Below, in pieces: positions 54,236-64,000 of a DNA stretch of 64,000 bases. Source of the stretch: Thozetella sp. PMI_491 (taxonomy: Eukaryota > Ascomycota > Sordariomycetes > Chaetosphaeriales > Chaetosphaeriaceae); NCBI GenBank assembly GCA_021432635.1, contig MU270025.1:827244-891243 (forward strand), given 5' to 3'. The notes under the pieces were generated by a model that was given only the letters and a program-made list of their open reading frames with translations, ran no database searches and was not told the origin of the DNA. The position numbers and the translations under genes were made by a program. How positions within the stretch are numbered: position 1 is the first letter of the stretch; each line of letters opens with the position of its first letter.

Positions 54236-56686
54236 TATGAATTATGAGCTTCCGAATATGTAGGTTGAGTATTACTCCCGAGCCAGCGGGCGGTCCAAAT
54301 ATCTCAGCCTAGCGATTCCGTAGTGCGTATAAGCCGTGGGCCTCGAGCATCGAAGTTACCGACAGACAGAAAAGGAAAAAGGGGTATTCATCACAGATGA
54401 ATGTTAGCCATATGACAGCAATAGGAGCCGAAAACGATCAACCGCCAAGCGAACGCCGAGAAGGAAATCAACTAGACAAGATTTCCAAGAAGCAGAGGGC
54501 CAAGGAATCGGCAAGATGCCTTTAAGAGAGAACGAAAGGAATAGCCGAACAGAGGCGAGAACTGTCGACGATCGTCGACAGCGCCTGCTGTATCTGTATC
54601 AGACTGATGATTGGAAACCTGGTCGTCCTCTTGGCACGACAAGAGTTGCTCTCGGTCAGCTGTGATATCGCGACGACCTTCTGTTCGCCGTCTATTCCTT
54701 CTGTTTCTCGCCAAAGACAGCCCTGTCTGTAACGAGCCGATCCTCTGCTGATGGAGTCCACGTCTTCATCTCAAAACATCGCCCTTGGCGTGATCATCGT
54801 CAGTCGTGTCGCGGCGATGCGGCACCGCCGTGTGCTTCACCCTCGAGGCTCGGTCGTGGAGCCACTCATCGCAAGTGGCGTCGGCGCGCGTCGATTGGCC
54901 GGACGGAAGATTCTTCGTAGCCAGTGATCTTCTTCACTCAGATCAGTCGTTTCGAAGCGGCCTTCCGGTCACGGCCACCCCAGGAAGCTCATGCAGGTGG
55001 ATCGGTTTGGCGCCTGCGCTGATAGGTCGGTTCCACTGTCATTTTTCCGAACCCCAGCAACGGCCCTCCTAAAACAAGGCAAGTTAAGCTCAAACTAAGC
55101 GTTCCGTAATGCAGAGAGCATCTGTGTGGCGCCCACGCCTGGCACGGGGGTCCAGCTCGGGAGATCCAAGCGCGAACCCCGGCCGCCCACTCGGTACTTG
55201 GGGGTTGACAGCGCCCATCCGCCCAAAACTCTCCGCGTCCTGCAGCCCGCTGCAGCCCACTGCGATGCACTACGGCCCACTGCGACCCACTGCAGCCCGC
55301 TGTAGCCCGCATTGGCCGGGATGTGATTGGAGAACCGGCGCCTCCCGCTGCGGCTGCAATTGCAAATTGTCCGACATCAGCACCTGCTCCACATCTCTTG
55401 GCGGTCTTGGCAGGTTCCAAGTTCTGGGCAATGCCGGACTCGAAACGTCTCGGGGCATTGACATGCGCGTATGGCCACTATAGCAGTCCTCTGTAAATAT
55501 ACGTTATTCTCAAGACGACCTCGCAAGACCAATGCCCACGAGTTATAAAGCTTAACCAACCCCCTCACTCCCCATTTTTATTTGTTTCCCCACGCTTGGC
55601 GACTCATGACAAAAGCTTGTCCAATAAGGTAGGTCGTTGGCCATCCAGCGGTCCGAACGTCTAGACTATTACTTTTCCAGAGCAAGGACGCGAGCTGCCA
55701 AGAGGTTGCGTAGGGCTAGAGTAATAAAAATAGTGCCCCAATCAGGGGTATTGGGAGTATTGGAAGCCCTAGCCCTCTCTATTCACGCCAGCTTGAGACA
55801 TATGGAAGTACGGCACTTGCCGCCACGTAGGTGGCCACTACTGGCCGCACGGCGGGGAGAAGGAATGTGCGTATCAGTGATTTGCTACTGCCAAGAACGA
55901 GAAAAATCCGGAATGCGTCTAGACCGTTCACCGCCAGACTCGGGCACCAGCTAGCAACGAAAATGTAACCCTTGGTGCCGGGCTAACGGATATCCAACGG
56001 ACACTGATACTTATTCGACTCTATAGCAACCTCAGCCAGGGCACGGGAATTAGATTCCCTTCGGGAATATATCCCATAACTCTAAGCTAACAACATTAGC
56101 TCTTATGCACAATTGCGGGACCATTGTCTAGGATGCACCACCGTAGTATGCAATCCAACCCCTGCATGTTTGTTAGCTTGGTACGAGGCAGTGGACAACC
56201 AGATATTGGGGGTTGAGAACCAGTAAACTGTCCTTGTGGTTTGGTGCTGGCCCGTTTGGCACCCTACTGATCCTGTATTCTCCCTCTATATGGGTCTGCT
56301 GCGCTTCTTCTGATGACTTATGGTGGTACATGTGAAGACAGCGGCTGTTTAGTTCGCACGCAACAAACCAGCAGGGGTAGTATCCTATCCACCCATCCTC
56401 TCCGTGCGTGGGTCTTTATGATTTAGTAGCGCTCCTTCGGCAAAGGACTTCTGTCAGATTAGTGTTAACTACGATAAGAAGGCCAGAAGTGAATGCTGAG
56501 TGCTTCTTTGCACTAATTGGCCAAATATGCGTAGCAACCAACTGCTTTTGTCTCCGCATTAGTAAGGCCTGCCTTGCCCCTTATTCAGTGGTGAAATCTA
56601 AATGAGACTTCGTGCAACAGCCGGTGACTTCGCCACCGAACGTTGTTGCAGAACTGATTTCACCGTTTCACACTGACCGATTCACC
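54236..56686. other. Gene-poor 2.4-kb region with a 10-bp repeat tract
   Basis: It contains the fet4 promoter at the left and the methyltransferase promoter at the right. The only structured element is the 10-bp tandem array at 55241-55310. Frames at 54806-55072, 54989-55420 and 55637-55954 show no domain. Confidence 0.5.
55241..55310. repeat. Degenerate 10-bp tandem repeat, seven copies
   Basis: Seven consecutive 10-bp units of consensus TGCAGCCCRC, with no insertions between units. Copies 3-5 diverge most (TGCGATGCAC, TACGGCCCAC, TGCGACCCAC). A 10-bp period equals about one DNA helical turn, so any bound factor would meet each copy on the same face. It is not part of a recognised gene. Confidence 0.85.
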
Positions 56687-58209
56687 ATGTCTTCAGAATC
56701 CATTGTTGATCTTTCGGGCCGGATTGCAGCCAACACGGCCAAGGTCCATCAGTATCTCGTCGCTCACAATCTTCCGCAGCCTTCATTCAACGAGGATGCG
56801 CCTGTGCCAGGCTTGATCCCGGAGAATGCGCCCGAGATACAGGCTGCTCGTATGGCTATTATTCGGGATACACTAGAGCTCCGGCGCCTGATGCTTGGAT
56901 GCACGCCGAGGGAATATCTAATGAGCTTTACGGTAAGGTCTCCGAAGGATGCAACCTCCTCCAGGCCAGATTCGATACGTGTCTGATGCGAGATCTCACT
57001 TTTCTCAAGCCCAACGAGAACCTTAGTCTTCAAGCTACGGTGCGCTTCGACTTGGCCAAGACGTTCCCCGTTGAAGGGGAGGCGAGCTTCGCCGACATCG
57101 CAGCTGCTACGGGCGTTTTGAGCGAGGCTAGCACTCGTCAGCTGGTCCGCCACGCTATCACCAAGAACATATTTCGCGAGCCTCGCCCTGGCGTTGTCGC
57201 TCATAGCTCAATATCCCGTCTGCTGGCGGAAGACGCTATCATCCACGGCTGGGCGGGCGCAGCCTTTGATGAACTCTGGCAAGCAGCTACGCATACATGC
57301 AGCGCTTTAGCCAAGTACCCAGGCTCCGAGGAACCCAATGAGACGGTACGTAAGATAAATCCATTCTTTGTCTATTAGTAGTTTGATAAATTTACCAAAC
57401 TCCCTGTGTTGTTTGTTTTCTTTTGCTCATTCCATATCGTTCGACCGCAGGGTTTCAGTGTCGCAAACCAGACGGATAAGCCCATGTATGAGTTCTTCTC
57501 CACCGTTCCGGAGCGCGCCCAACGCTTCTCCAACGCCATGACGGCATTTAGCGAGGGAAAGGGGGGGTTGGTGTCGTATGTGACGGACTACTTTCCATGG
57601 GAGCAGTTAGGACGCGGCACCGTCGTCGATGTAAGAACTCAATCCACCAAACCAGCATCTCAGTCTCACTCATGTTTGTACGACCAGGTCGGCGGCTCGG
57701 CGGGGTTGGTTTGCCACGCACTTGCGCGTAAGTTCCCCGACTTGAAGCTCATAGTACAGGATCTCCCACCAGTGGTCGAAATTGCCAAGAAGCAAGCCCC
57801 AATAGACCTGGAAGGGCGCGTAGAGTACATGGCCCACGACTTTTTCAACGAACAACCAGTGCGCGAGGCTGATGTTTACATTTTCCGCGAAATTTTTCAC
57901 AACTGGTCGGAAAAGTATTGTGTCCGAATCTTGCGGAACCACATTCGCGCTCTCAAACCAGGCGCGAGGATCTTGGTCATGGACATTGTTTTGCCCCACG
58001 CAGGATCGATCTCTCGAGCAGAAGACGAGTATATTCGCAACATGGATCTTGTCATGCTAGAGCTCTTCAACGCGCGCGAACGAGAAATGGAGGACTGGAA
58101 GGCCCTGTTTGAGATGGCGGATAGCCGATTCGAGTTCAAAGGGGGATCCTTACCTGAGGGTTCGAACAAGTGGATCTTGGTGGCTGAGTGGAAGGGAGCG
58201 TCAGGATGA
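56687..58209 (+). CDS. SAM-dependent O-methyltransferase (Methyltransf_2)
   Basis: A 427-residue enzyme in four exons: 56687-56932, 57010-57345, 57451-57630 and 57688-58209. All introns are phase 0 (77, 105 and 57 bp). The N-terminal half is the winged-helix dimerisation domain (ENLSLQATVRFDLAKTFP, GVLSEASTRQLVRHAITKNIF). The SAM motif is formed across the third intron as VVDVGGSAGLVCHALA. DLPPV and LKPGARILVMDIVLP follow. The catalytic base is about His325 in REIFHNWSEKYC. This is the class that methylates phenolic hydroxyls of fungal polyketides, as in sterigmatocystin biosynthesis. No polyketide synthase lies in the window, so it is either a lone tailoring enzyme or serves a pathway elsewhere. 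The acceptor of intron 1 is the least certain junction. Confidence 0.92.
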
Positions 58210-58570
58210 AACTGGCGCTACAGCCAACGGGTCTTGCAGCACTGTCCACGAGCTTCGATATTCCATAAATGCGAAAGAAAGATCATAAGATGACAGCAGA
58301 TAGAAACGACCAGGGTCATTCCAGGGCTAGTGCTGGCTTAGTGCAGCCAAGCGCCGATTCATATATGTTGCAGCTTTAAATGAACAACGAAAGATAAGGT
58401 AGTCAAAACCCCTCTGAAGGCAGGAGACGCTAGCTTCTATTGTCAATCTGGGTTTGAGTCCTTGCGACACTACACACTTGTATCATTGTGCCGAGGCCAA
58501 GACGTTCTCCAGATTGGTAATCTTTCCGACTCCCACGCTAGCCTTCTCGGACAACCTGAAGAACAGTAGG
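58210..58570. other. Short intergenic between convergent genes
   Basis: 3' flanks of the methyltransferase and the GPI-anchored protein. Nothing else is seen. Confidence 0.6.
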
Positions 58571-60654
58571 TTACAGAGCTGCAGCCACAGCGAGGCCACC
58601 CAAGAGACCCAGCATCCCAATGTTGCCGGTAGGGACCGCCGCAGCGCCAGTGAACTGAACGTACTTGGCGCTGGCGGTGCTGGTATAGTAGACATAGCCC
58701 GTGTTGGTGGGGTAGATCTTGGCCGTCTCGGTGACGTAGGTAGGGATGTATAGCGACGTCGAAGCTGGCAGGATGTAAGTCGAGCACTGGTGGCAAGGAC
58801 CAGGAGTGTATCCCGGGACCGTGGTCGTGTAAATCGAGTCTAAATAGCTTTGAGTCAGCAACAATCATTTGCGTAGGGCGGTAGAGAGGTGAGGTTTTTG
58901 GGAGTATGAAATCCACGCCGCCGCTCGTTGCCTATAAAGACGATACCAACAGATACATACATGGGCAAGAATGGCAGAGCTGAGCCGTGTAAGTCGGGTA
59001 GAAAGTGGAGATGGTTGGACACAAGTCCTAGTCATGCACAAATCAGCGCCTTGCCCGCTTTAGTCCCGAGCGATTGCGTGTAACTCACGTAGTAAACTGT
59101 GGTTATCTCTCCCCTGGGCTGGCCGAAGGCGCATGGGTAGCAAGGGTAGCCCTCAGTCTTGGTGTGATGAATCTCGCGGGTCACGGTAGATACCGTCTTT
59201 GTCTCCGTAACAGTGACTGCGGCGACATCAGGATATTGATTACTCGTACTATAGCGGCATAGGAACTTACCAGTTTGGCCTGCCGGGCAAGTCTCGACAA
59301 TCTCGATGATGAAGATAATCTCAATGCCAACTACCTCACGAGTGTCGGTCACCGTAGCGGGGTAGAGCGTGTTCGAGTAGCCAGGCGCACCGCTAGTGAC
59401 GGTCACGTAAGAGATGGAAGGACTTTCGGACTTGCCACCCTGGCCACCTGAGCCCCCTGATCCAGTGCTCGAGGGCGGCTTGTAGGTGGAAGTAGTGCTG
59501 TCAGAGCCCCCGATCGGGCCAGAGCCACCGCCAGAGCCGCCCGCCTTCGTAGAAGAGGGGACATAGGTCGAGTTCTTGGAACCAGAATCGGTGGTACTAG
59601 TCGAGGCGGGAGGAGATGGGCCAGAAGAGCTCGTAGAAGTCGTGCTAGTACTGCTTGGAGGCGGGGCGGAGGAAGTGGGCGGGAGAGCAGCGGGAGGACA
59701 GACCCCGGGAAAGTCAATGACGCACTTGCAGGACTGGTCGCAGACATCCGGATGCCCGAGCAGCAGCGGGTCCTCCGGATCGCACTCCTCGCCGATTGCA
59801 CCGTCTCGAACACCGTTACCACAGCCTAGGGGCACAGCGCCGCGGGTGATCACAAATGGAGCTCCCGAAGTGCCATCGAGGAACGTACGGGACCCAACGG
59901 TGCTGCCACTCTTGGTGGAGATGACCGCTGCCTCAAATCCCGTAGGCCCGTGCTCGGGAAAGTCCAGGAAGATGTTGGAGACGTCTTGTCCAAAGTCGAT
60001 CGGACCGATCGAGGTATCGTCGATGATAGTAATGAAGGCAGGGTCGTTGGCTACTAGGTGGGGAATATTGGTCAGGGACCCTCTGCCGATGTTCGTGGGA
60101 TTTCTCTGGACCGTGATGTTGCCAAAGTGAGACAGGTCCTCCAGAAGAATGGGGTCATCTGTATCATGGCAGGGCACTGCATAGTAGAGGCCAGTTCCAA
60201 CACCGTTTAGGGCGAAGTTGATAAGGTTCTTCTGAAGAACTTCGTAAGAGAAGTCGTCGCTAAGGGAGACAAGGCTCTCGAGACCAGCAACGGCGATGTT
60301 GCCCGTAACGGCGGCGGACCAGATATCCTTCGTGTCGGAAAGAAGCTTTCGGGTCTCGTCATCCTTGCAAGCGTCGCCAACGAGGATCACACCGAAACTC
60401 ATGAAGTCCTCGACGGTCATGGCCCTCCACGCATCGGCGTCCGGGGTCGCAACTGCTTCGCTGTCAGACAGTTCACGGTTTGTGCATCTAAGGTACTTAC
60501 CGCTGAGGCCGAGCTGAGACTCGCTGTTACCGAGAACTCCGGTTCCGAGAATGGAGAACTGCTCCGTGCCGCCAAGATTGGGAGGTATCAGCACTTGCTC
60601 GGCCGCGGCAAAAGCCGCTAGACCGCCAAGGTAGGCAACCAGAGGGTGCATCAT
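58571..60654 (-). CDS. GPI-anchored cell-surface protein with Cys-rich CGNG motif
   Basis: A 599-residue wall protein in five exons: 60501-60654, 59271-60452, 59089-59216, 58961-59027 and 58571-58839; phases close exactly. The first intron (about 48 bp) and second (54 bp) are multiples of three and leave the frame open, so they are easily missed. The signal peptide is MMHPLVAYLGGLAAFAAA. A globular N-terminal domain of about 280 residues precedes a Cys-rich CGNGVRDGAIGEECD motif, resembling the repeat of bacterial surface proteins. A Ser/Thr/Pro/Gly-rich stalk follows, then repeated YPT/TVT segments with paired cysteines (YPCYPC, CHSCP, CHQC). The C-terminus, NIGMLGLLGGLAVAAAL, is a GPI-attachment signal. 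It is likely an adhesin or wall structural protein; ligand unknown. Confidence 0.85.
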
Positions 60655-62882
60655 GGCAATCGATACTGCTAGCTATGGAATTTTATTAGATGGGACTGGG
60701 TGAACAGCGAGTGGAACGGCTGGTCAAAGCGAACCGAGCCCAAAGCGTGAGCAATAGATTAAAGAATGACAATGGGTCGGTGTCTTAGTTGGACACCCTA
60801 TCCCAGTAAGAGGTTTGAGGCAAGAGGGTTCCATTAGAGATTTATACTTGCTAGCTTTGATGATCCGAATTGCGCCAAGACATTGGCTGCATGACAACGC
60901 CTCTCTTTGTCGAATTACTACCCAAAACACAGTCTGCTGTGGAGCTCCAAGGTGAGCTCGAAAGAACAGTACCTGAAGGCTTGGCATCGTTGTGACTAAA
61001 CCTCGCCTCTTCAGGGCCCATGCTCATTTCGGACAGCATACCTCAGCAGCTGGGCGGTTACAAGAGAGCCAGCGCACCCCGAAGACGGCGGTGGCGGTGT
61101 GGGCGGAAACCAGGCCCCAGCAATAAGATGTCAATTAACACCCAACGGAGCGGATCAGGTGTTTGGTATTCGAAGAATTAGCTGCAGGGGCAAGGGGCCA
61201 CCTGCAAGCCGTGCAGAATAAGCGTATTTGGGGCGTTCGATGGGATCAACTAGCGATCGTATTAGGTGCCTATAGACCTGACTAAGTGCCTCACGATGAG
61301 GGCCGTCTTCAGCAGAAGATAGTATCTCCTTTTGTGTTTCTTTGTTGATGGCAACATTCAAGAATGTGTCTTTACGGTGCAGTTGCGCAGACCGAAACAG
61401 CCTGCTTGAGGATGTCGTGTCACCTGTACTAAAGGTAAGTGAGTCTCGGCCCTAAGTTAAGGTCTTGACCTGTGCAACATCAAGAAGGGTGAAGCCTTGG
61501 CGCTTCGGGGAAGCCCAACGTCTTGACGGAAGGCCTGCCCTTGCGCATTTGAAGAAACCTGGAGACTCCTGATTCTCCCGTGGAAAATGCAACCAGGGAA
61601 TTATTTGCCGGAACGCAGCAGATTAGGTTGCTGCCGTTGCATGACACTGGGGGCTAACCCGTGGTTTCAGCTACACCATAAAAAACTGAAGCTGAGTTTT
61701 GTGGGCTCGCTCAGCTTTCCCTCTTGGGTGCGCCCTGCGCACACCCGTCTAAGCAGCCGTTTTGTTTATGGCTTACGTGAACGGGACATAGCAAAACATC
61801 ATCGAGTAGAGTAGTCGGTATAGACTTTCATCATGTCTCCATTTCGCTCCGTCACCTCGAAGGATATTTTTACGAATGTCGCATAGCATTTCGATAAGTG
61901 TCTACGCCCTCAAGTCGAGAGTGCCAGTTCGTCTCCGTTAGTCGCTTTCTCGCACCAAGTGAAATTCAGTCTTACCAGTTCTCACACGCCTAGCACCCAA
62001 ACAAGAGACGCCAATATTAAAATTAGGCCTCTTCGCAGGCGGAAAACTTCCGCCTCGTGAGTACGGAAGCTAGCAGCCGCGGTGGCCACTACACCTTTCA
62101 TTGGCCGATGTGTCGCACCTCACGATCCCCCTAAGCGTGGCCACCAACGGACATGCAGCTGGGAGGCTCAAATGCCAAGACTTCAGGACCGGGGGCCCAA
62201 ACTTTACAACGTCGCATCTTTTCATAGGTCGAGCAGCGCCTTGCCAAGACTCGCCCCTTGCGCAAACAAAGCATTGCTTCCAGCTTTGGCATTCCCCATC
62301 TAGTGACCATTGCGCAGCTCGTTCTGCCTTGAGGAAGTCCTCCCTGCATTTTAGTGTCACCTGTTGATCTCGCGCTATTTTCGGAAATAACTGCTGTTTA
62401 GGGAGTTTCCATGGTTGTTTGTAAGTAGCCTGCAAGTCTCGACTCTTTAGCTAAGACTTTTGCTTCCTCTCTCAACCTCGCAACGGCTATGGCGCTACGA
62501 ACGCCAGCCCTCATTTGCCTCCAAGGTGGCGTGAGCTACCTCTTGATTTTATCTCAAGTTATTCGGTGGCGGAGTCTGCAGCGGCAAAGGGGGTTGTGGT
62601 GAGCTGGTGCCAGTCGTGTTTCCGTATCGCTGGCTACACCTCTGTAGTTGATGTACGGCCATCGAGGCCAACACAAAGGATTTCCACGATGGACCCCCCT
62701 GCGTCGATACAAAATTCCAGCACAGGCGTTCATAGCAAACTCTTGTAGCCTACTTGTGTTGGAAGTGGTTCCTGCTCTCTCTCGTGTTGGAGTGGTGGTA
62801 TCATTTTTGAGCAAAGCAGCCCCCAGACTGCGCTCGATGGAGACGGGATTCTCGGAAATAAATTACAGGATTGCCCAAGGCC
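60655..62882. other. Gene-poor 2.2-kb stretch
   Basis: Promoter of the GPI-anchored gene at the left and 3' flank of the hydrolase at the right. Overlapping frames on both strands at 62070-62435 reflect chance openness rather than a gene. No repeats were detected. Confidence 0.5.
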
Positions 62883-63980
62883 TCACATAGTCTTGACAAT
62901 CTCCGCCAATATCTGCTTCCTCCAGTAGAAACTTATGGTCAGGTGCGTGGCATCCTCCAGGTGGAGATGCGCGTTGTCGCCTAGCCGTGCGGCTATTTGC
63001 TTGCCATGGATGGGCGGAACCCAGACGTCCTTCTTGCCGTACCATAAATGCACGGGGAGGTCTTTGCGGATGTCCTCCACCCGAAAGCCAAAGTTGGTGC
63101 AATCCAGCTTAGCGTCCTGCAACGCCCCGTCGTACCCTTGTGCAAAGGCCTCTCGGCCACATTGCAGCATTACGCGGATGTTGTCGTCGTCCTTGAAAAT
63201 CTCGGCGTCCAGCTTGTTGCCGGCCGCCTCGGCCTTGGCCCCATTCTTTTTCATCATCTCGAACCTCTCCTCGTCAGGCAGTTCTAAGCGACCATATGCG
63301 TCTAGCCGCCAGAACCATCGGTTCAAGGAGGGGGGCGTGAAGCGGAACCCATACGGGAAGCCAACGCGGTGCGGTAGGTCTGCGCCACTCATGCCAATGT
63401 CAGGCGGCCCCAGGCCGCAGACAATGGTGGCCGACTTGAGCTTGTCGCGAGGTAATCCAAAAGCACAAGCAAGCACGGAAGGCCCGCCTCCCGATGAACC
63501 CTATCCAGCAAACACCGTCAGTAGAAGCAAAGGAGACTTCCAGGAAGAGCAGGTTGCGCGTACTAATACACTATACTCGTTGACCCCCAGATGCGTTGCT
63601 AGATGGTCTATGTCCTTGGGATAATCTACGAGTTTTCGCCCAGGGTGCGGCGAGCTCAATCCCATCCCAGGCCGATCCACGGCGATGATACGGGCGCCTA
63701 CTTCGAGGGCATCGTGGTGATACGGGGCAGCCTCGACCCTAGACGCGGCGAGGCCGTGCATATAAAATATGGTCTTGCCCGCCTTTGCTCCATATTGTGC
63801 ATACCCGATTTTACGCCCATCCGGGAGGGTGACAGTGTCCGACGTATCGTTGCCTAGAGGAAAGCGGCACTTGGGCGGTTCGACCTTTGGTGCAGTGGGG
63901 GCTGGGGGCGAGTCATTAGTGGCAGGGGATCCGCCGAACATCCGGAGGACATAGCTCTTTATATCTGATCCTGGAGCCAT
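62883..63980 (-). CDS. Alpha/beta-hydrolase fold protein
   Basis: A 344-residue hydrolase in two exons, 63564-63980 and 62883-63500. The 63-bp intron splits just before the nucleophile elbow; splicing gives NEYSVLGSSGGGPSVLACAFG, with the active Ser in GSSGGGP. The N-terminal half has the oxyanion strand TIFYMHGLAASR and DRPGMGLSSP. The acid is probably in WYGKKDVWVPP, and the catalytic His in EDATHLTISFYW. The insert before the acid (RLELPDEERFEMMKKNGAKAEAAGNKLD) is the cap. No signal peptide or peroxisomal tail is present. The substrate is not predictable. The start ATG (63980) lies 20 bp from the window edge, so its promoter is outside. Confidence 0.92.
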
Positions 63981-64000
63981 GGTGGATGCGAGAAGCTGCT

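Noticed and set aside
40653-58209. A secondary-metabolite gene cluster (glycosyltransferase, pump, regulators, oxidase, O-methyltransferase)
   Set aside because: No backbone synthase is present, genes are spread over 17 kb with large gaps, and unrelated genes such as the iron permease intervene.

Overview
The window looks like nuclear DNA of a filamentous ascomycete (Pezizomycotina). Genes are widely spaced on both strands. Most are split by short GT-AG introns of about 45-120 bp with CTRAY-type branch points. The gene families are typical of moulds: a hybrid histidine kinase, Zn(II)2Cys6 regulators, a CFEM protein, flavohemoglobin, GPI-anchored wall protein, many MFS carriers, GT1 glycosyltransferase and a Methyltransf_2 O-methyltransferase. 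No rRNA, tRNA, CRISPR or intact transposon was found. All gene models below were spliced by hand from conserved protein context and checked for reading phase.

Layout. 1.7-10.7 kb: a short-chain dehydrogenase, a 1240-residue hybrid histidine kinase and a flavohemoglobin, all on the plus strand and GC-rich. 11.4-24.7 kb: six minus-strand genes, namely an Ala/Lys-rich small secreted protein, a DHA2-type MFS carrier, a second small secreted protein, a secreted type-B carboxylesterase, a metallo-beta-lactamase-fold hydrolase and a SulP sulfate permease. 24.7-27.6 kb is nearly empty. 27.6-34.1 kb: a CFEM protein, a tail-membrane protein of unknown role, and a trypsin-like-domain protein whose reading frame runs by a clean splice into a phosphate-permease-type MFS carrier. 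34.8-43.9 kb: a Zn2Cys6 regulator, an acidic coiled-coil protein, a UDP-glycosyltransferase and a small conserved protein. 45.7-52.4 kb: a drug-efflux-type MFS pump divergent from a Zn2Cys6 regulator, followed by a FAD amine-oxidase-like gene that seems frameshifted. 52.6-64 kb: a Fet4-type iron permease, an O-methyltransferase, a GPI-anchored protein and an alpha/beta hydrolase.

How the genes work together. The best-supported local unit is pump, regulator and FAD oxidase (45.7-52.4 kb), where the divergent promoter suggests the regulator controls the pump. There is no polyketide synthase, peptide synthetase or terpene synthase, so calling this a secondary-metabolite cluster is not justified. 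The most unusual locus is 29.9-34.1 kb. The stop codon of the protease-like frame lies inside an intron, and removing that intron joins it in frame to a 12-helix-type transporter. This could be one 1346-residue fusion protein, two overlapping genes, or a switch between a soluble and a membrane-tethered form.
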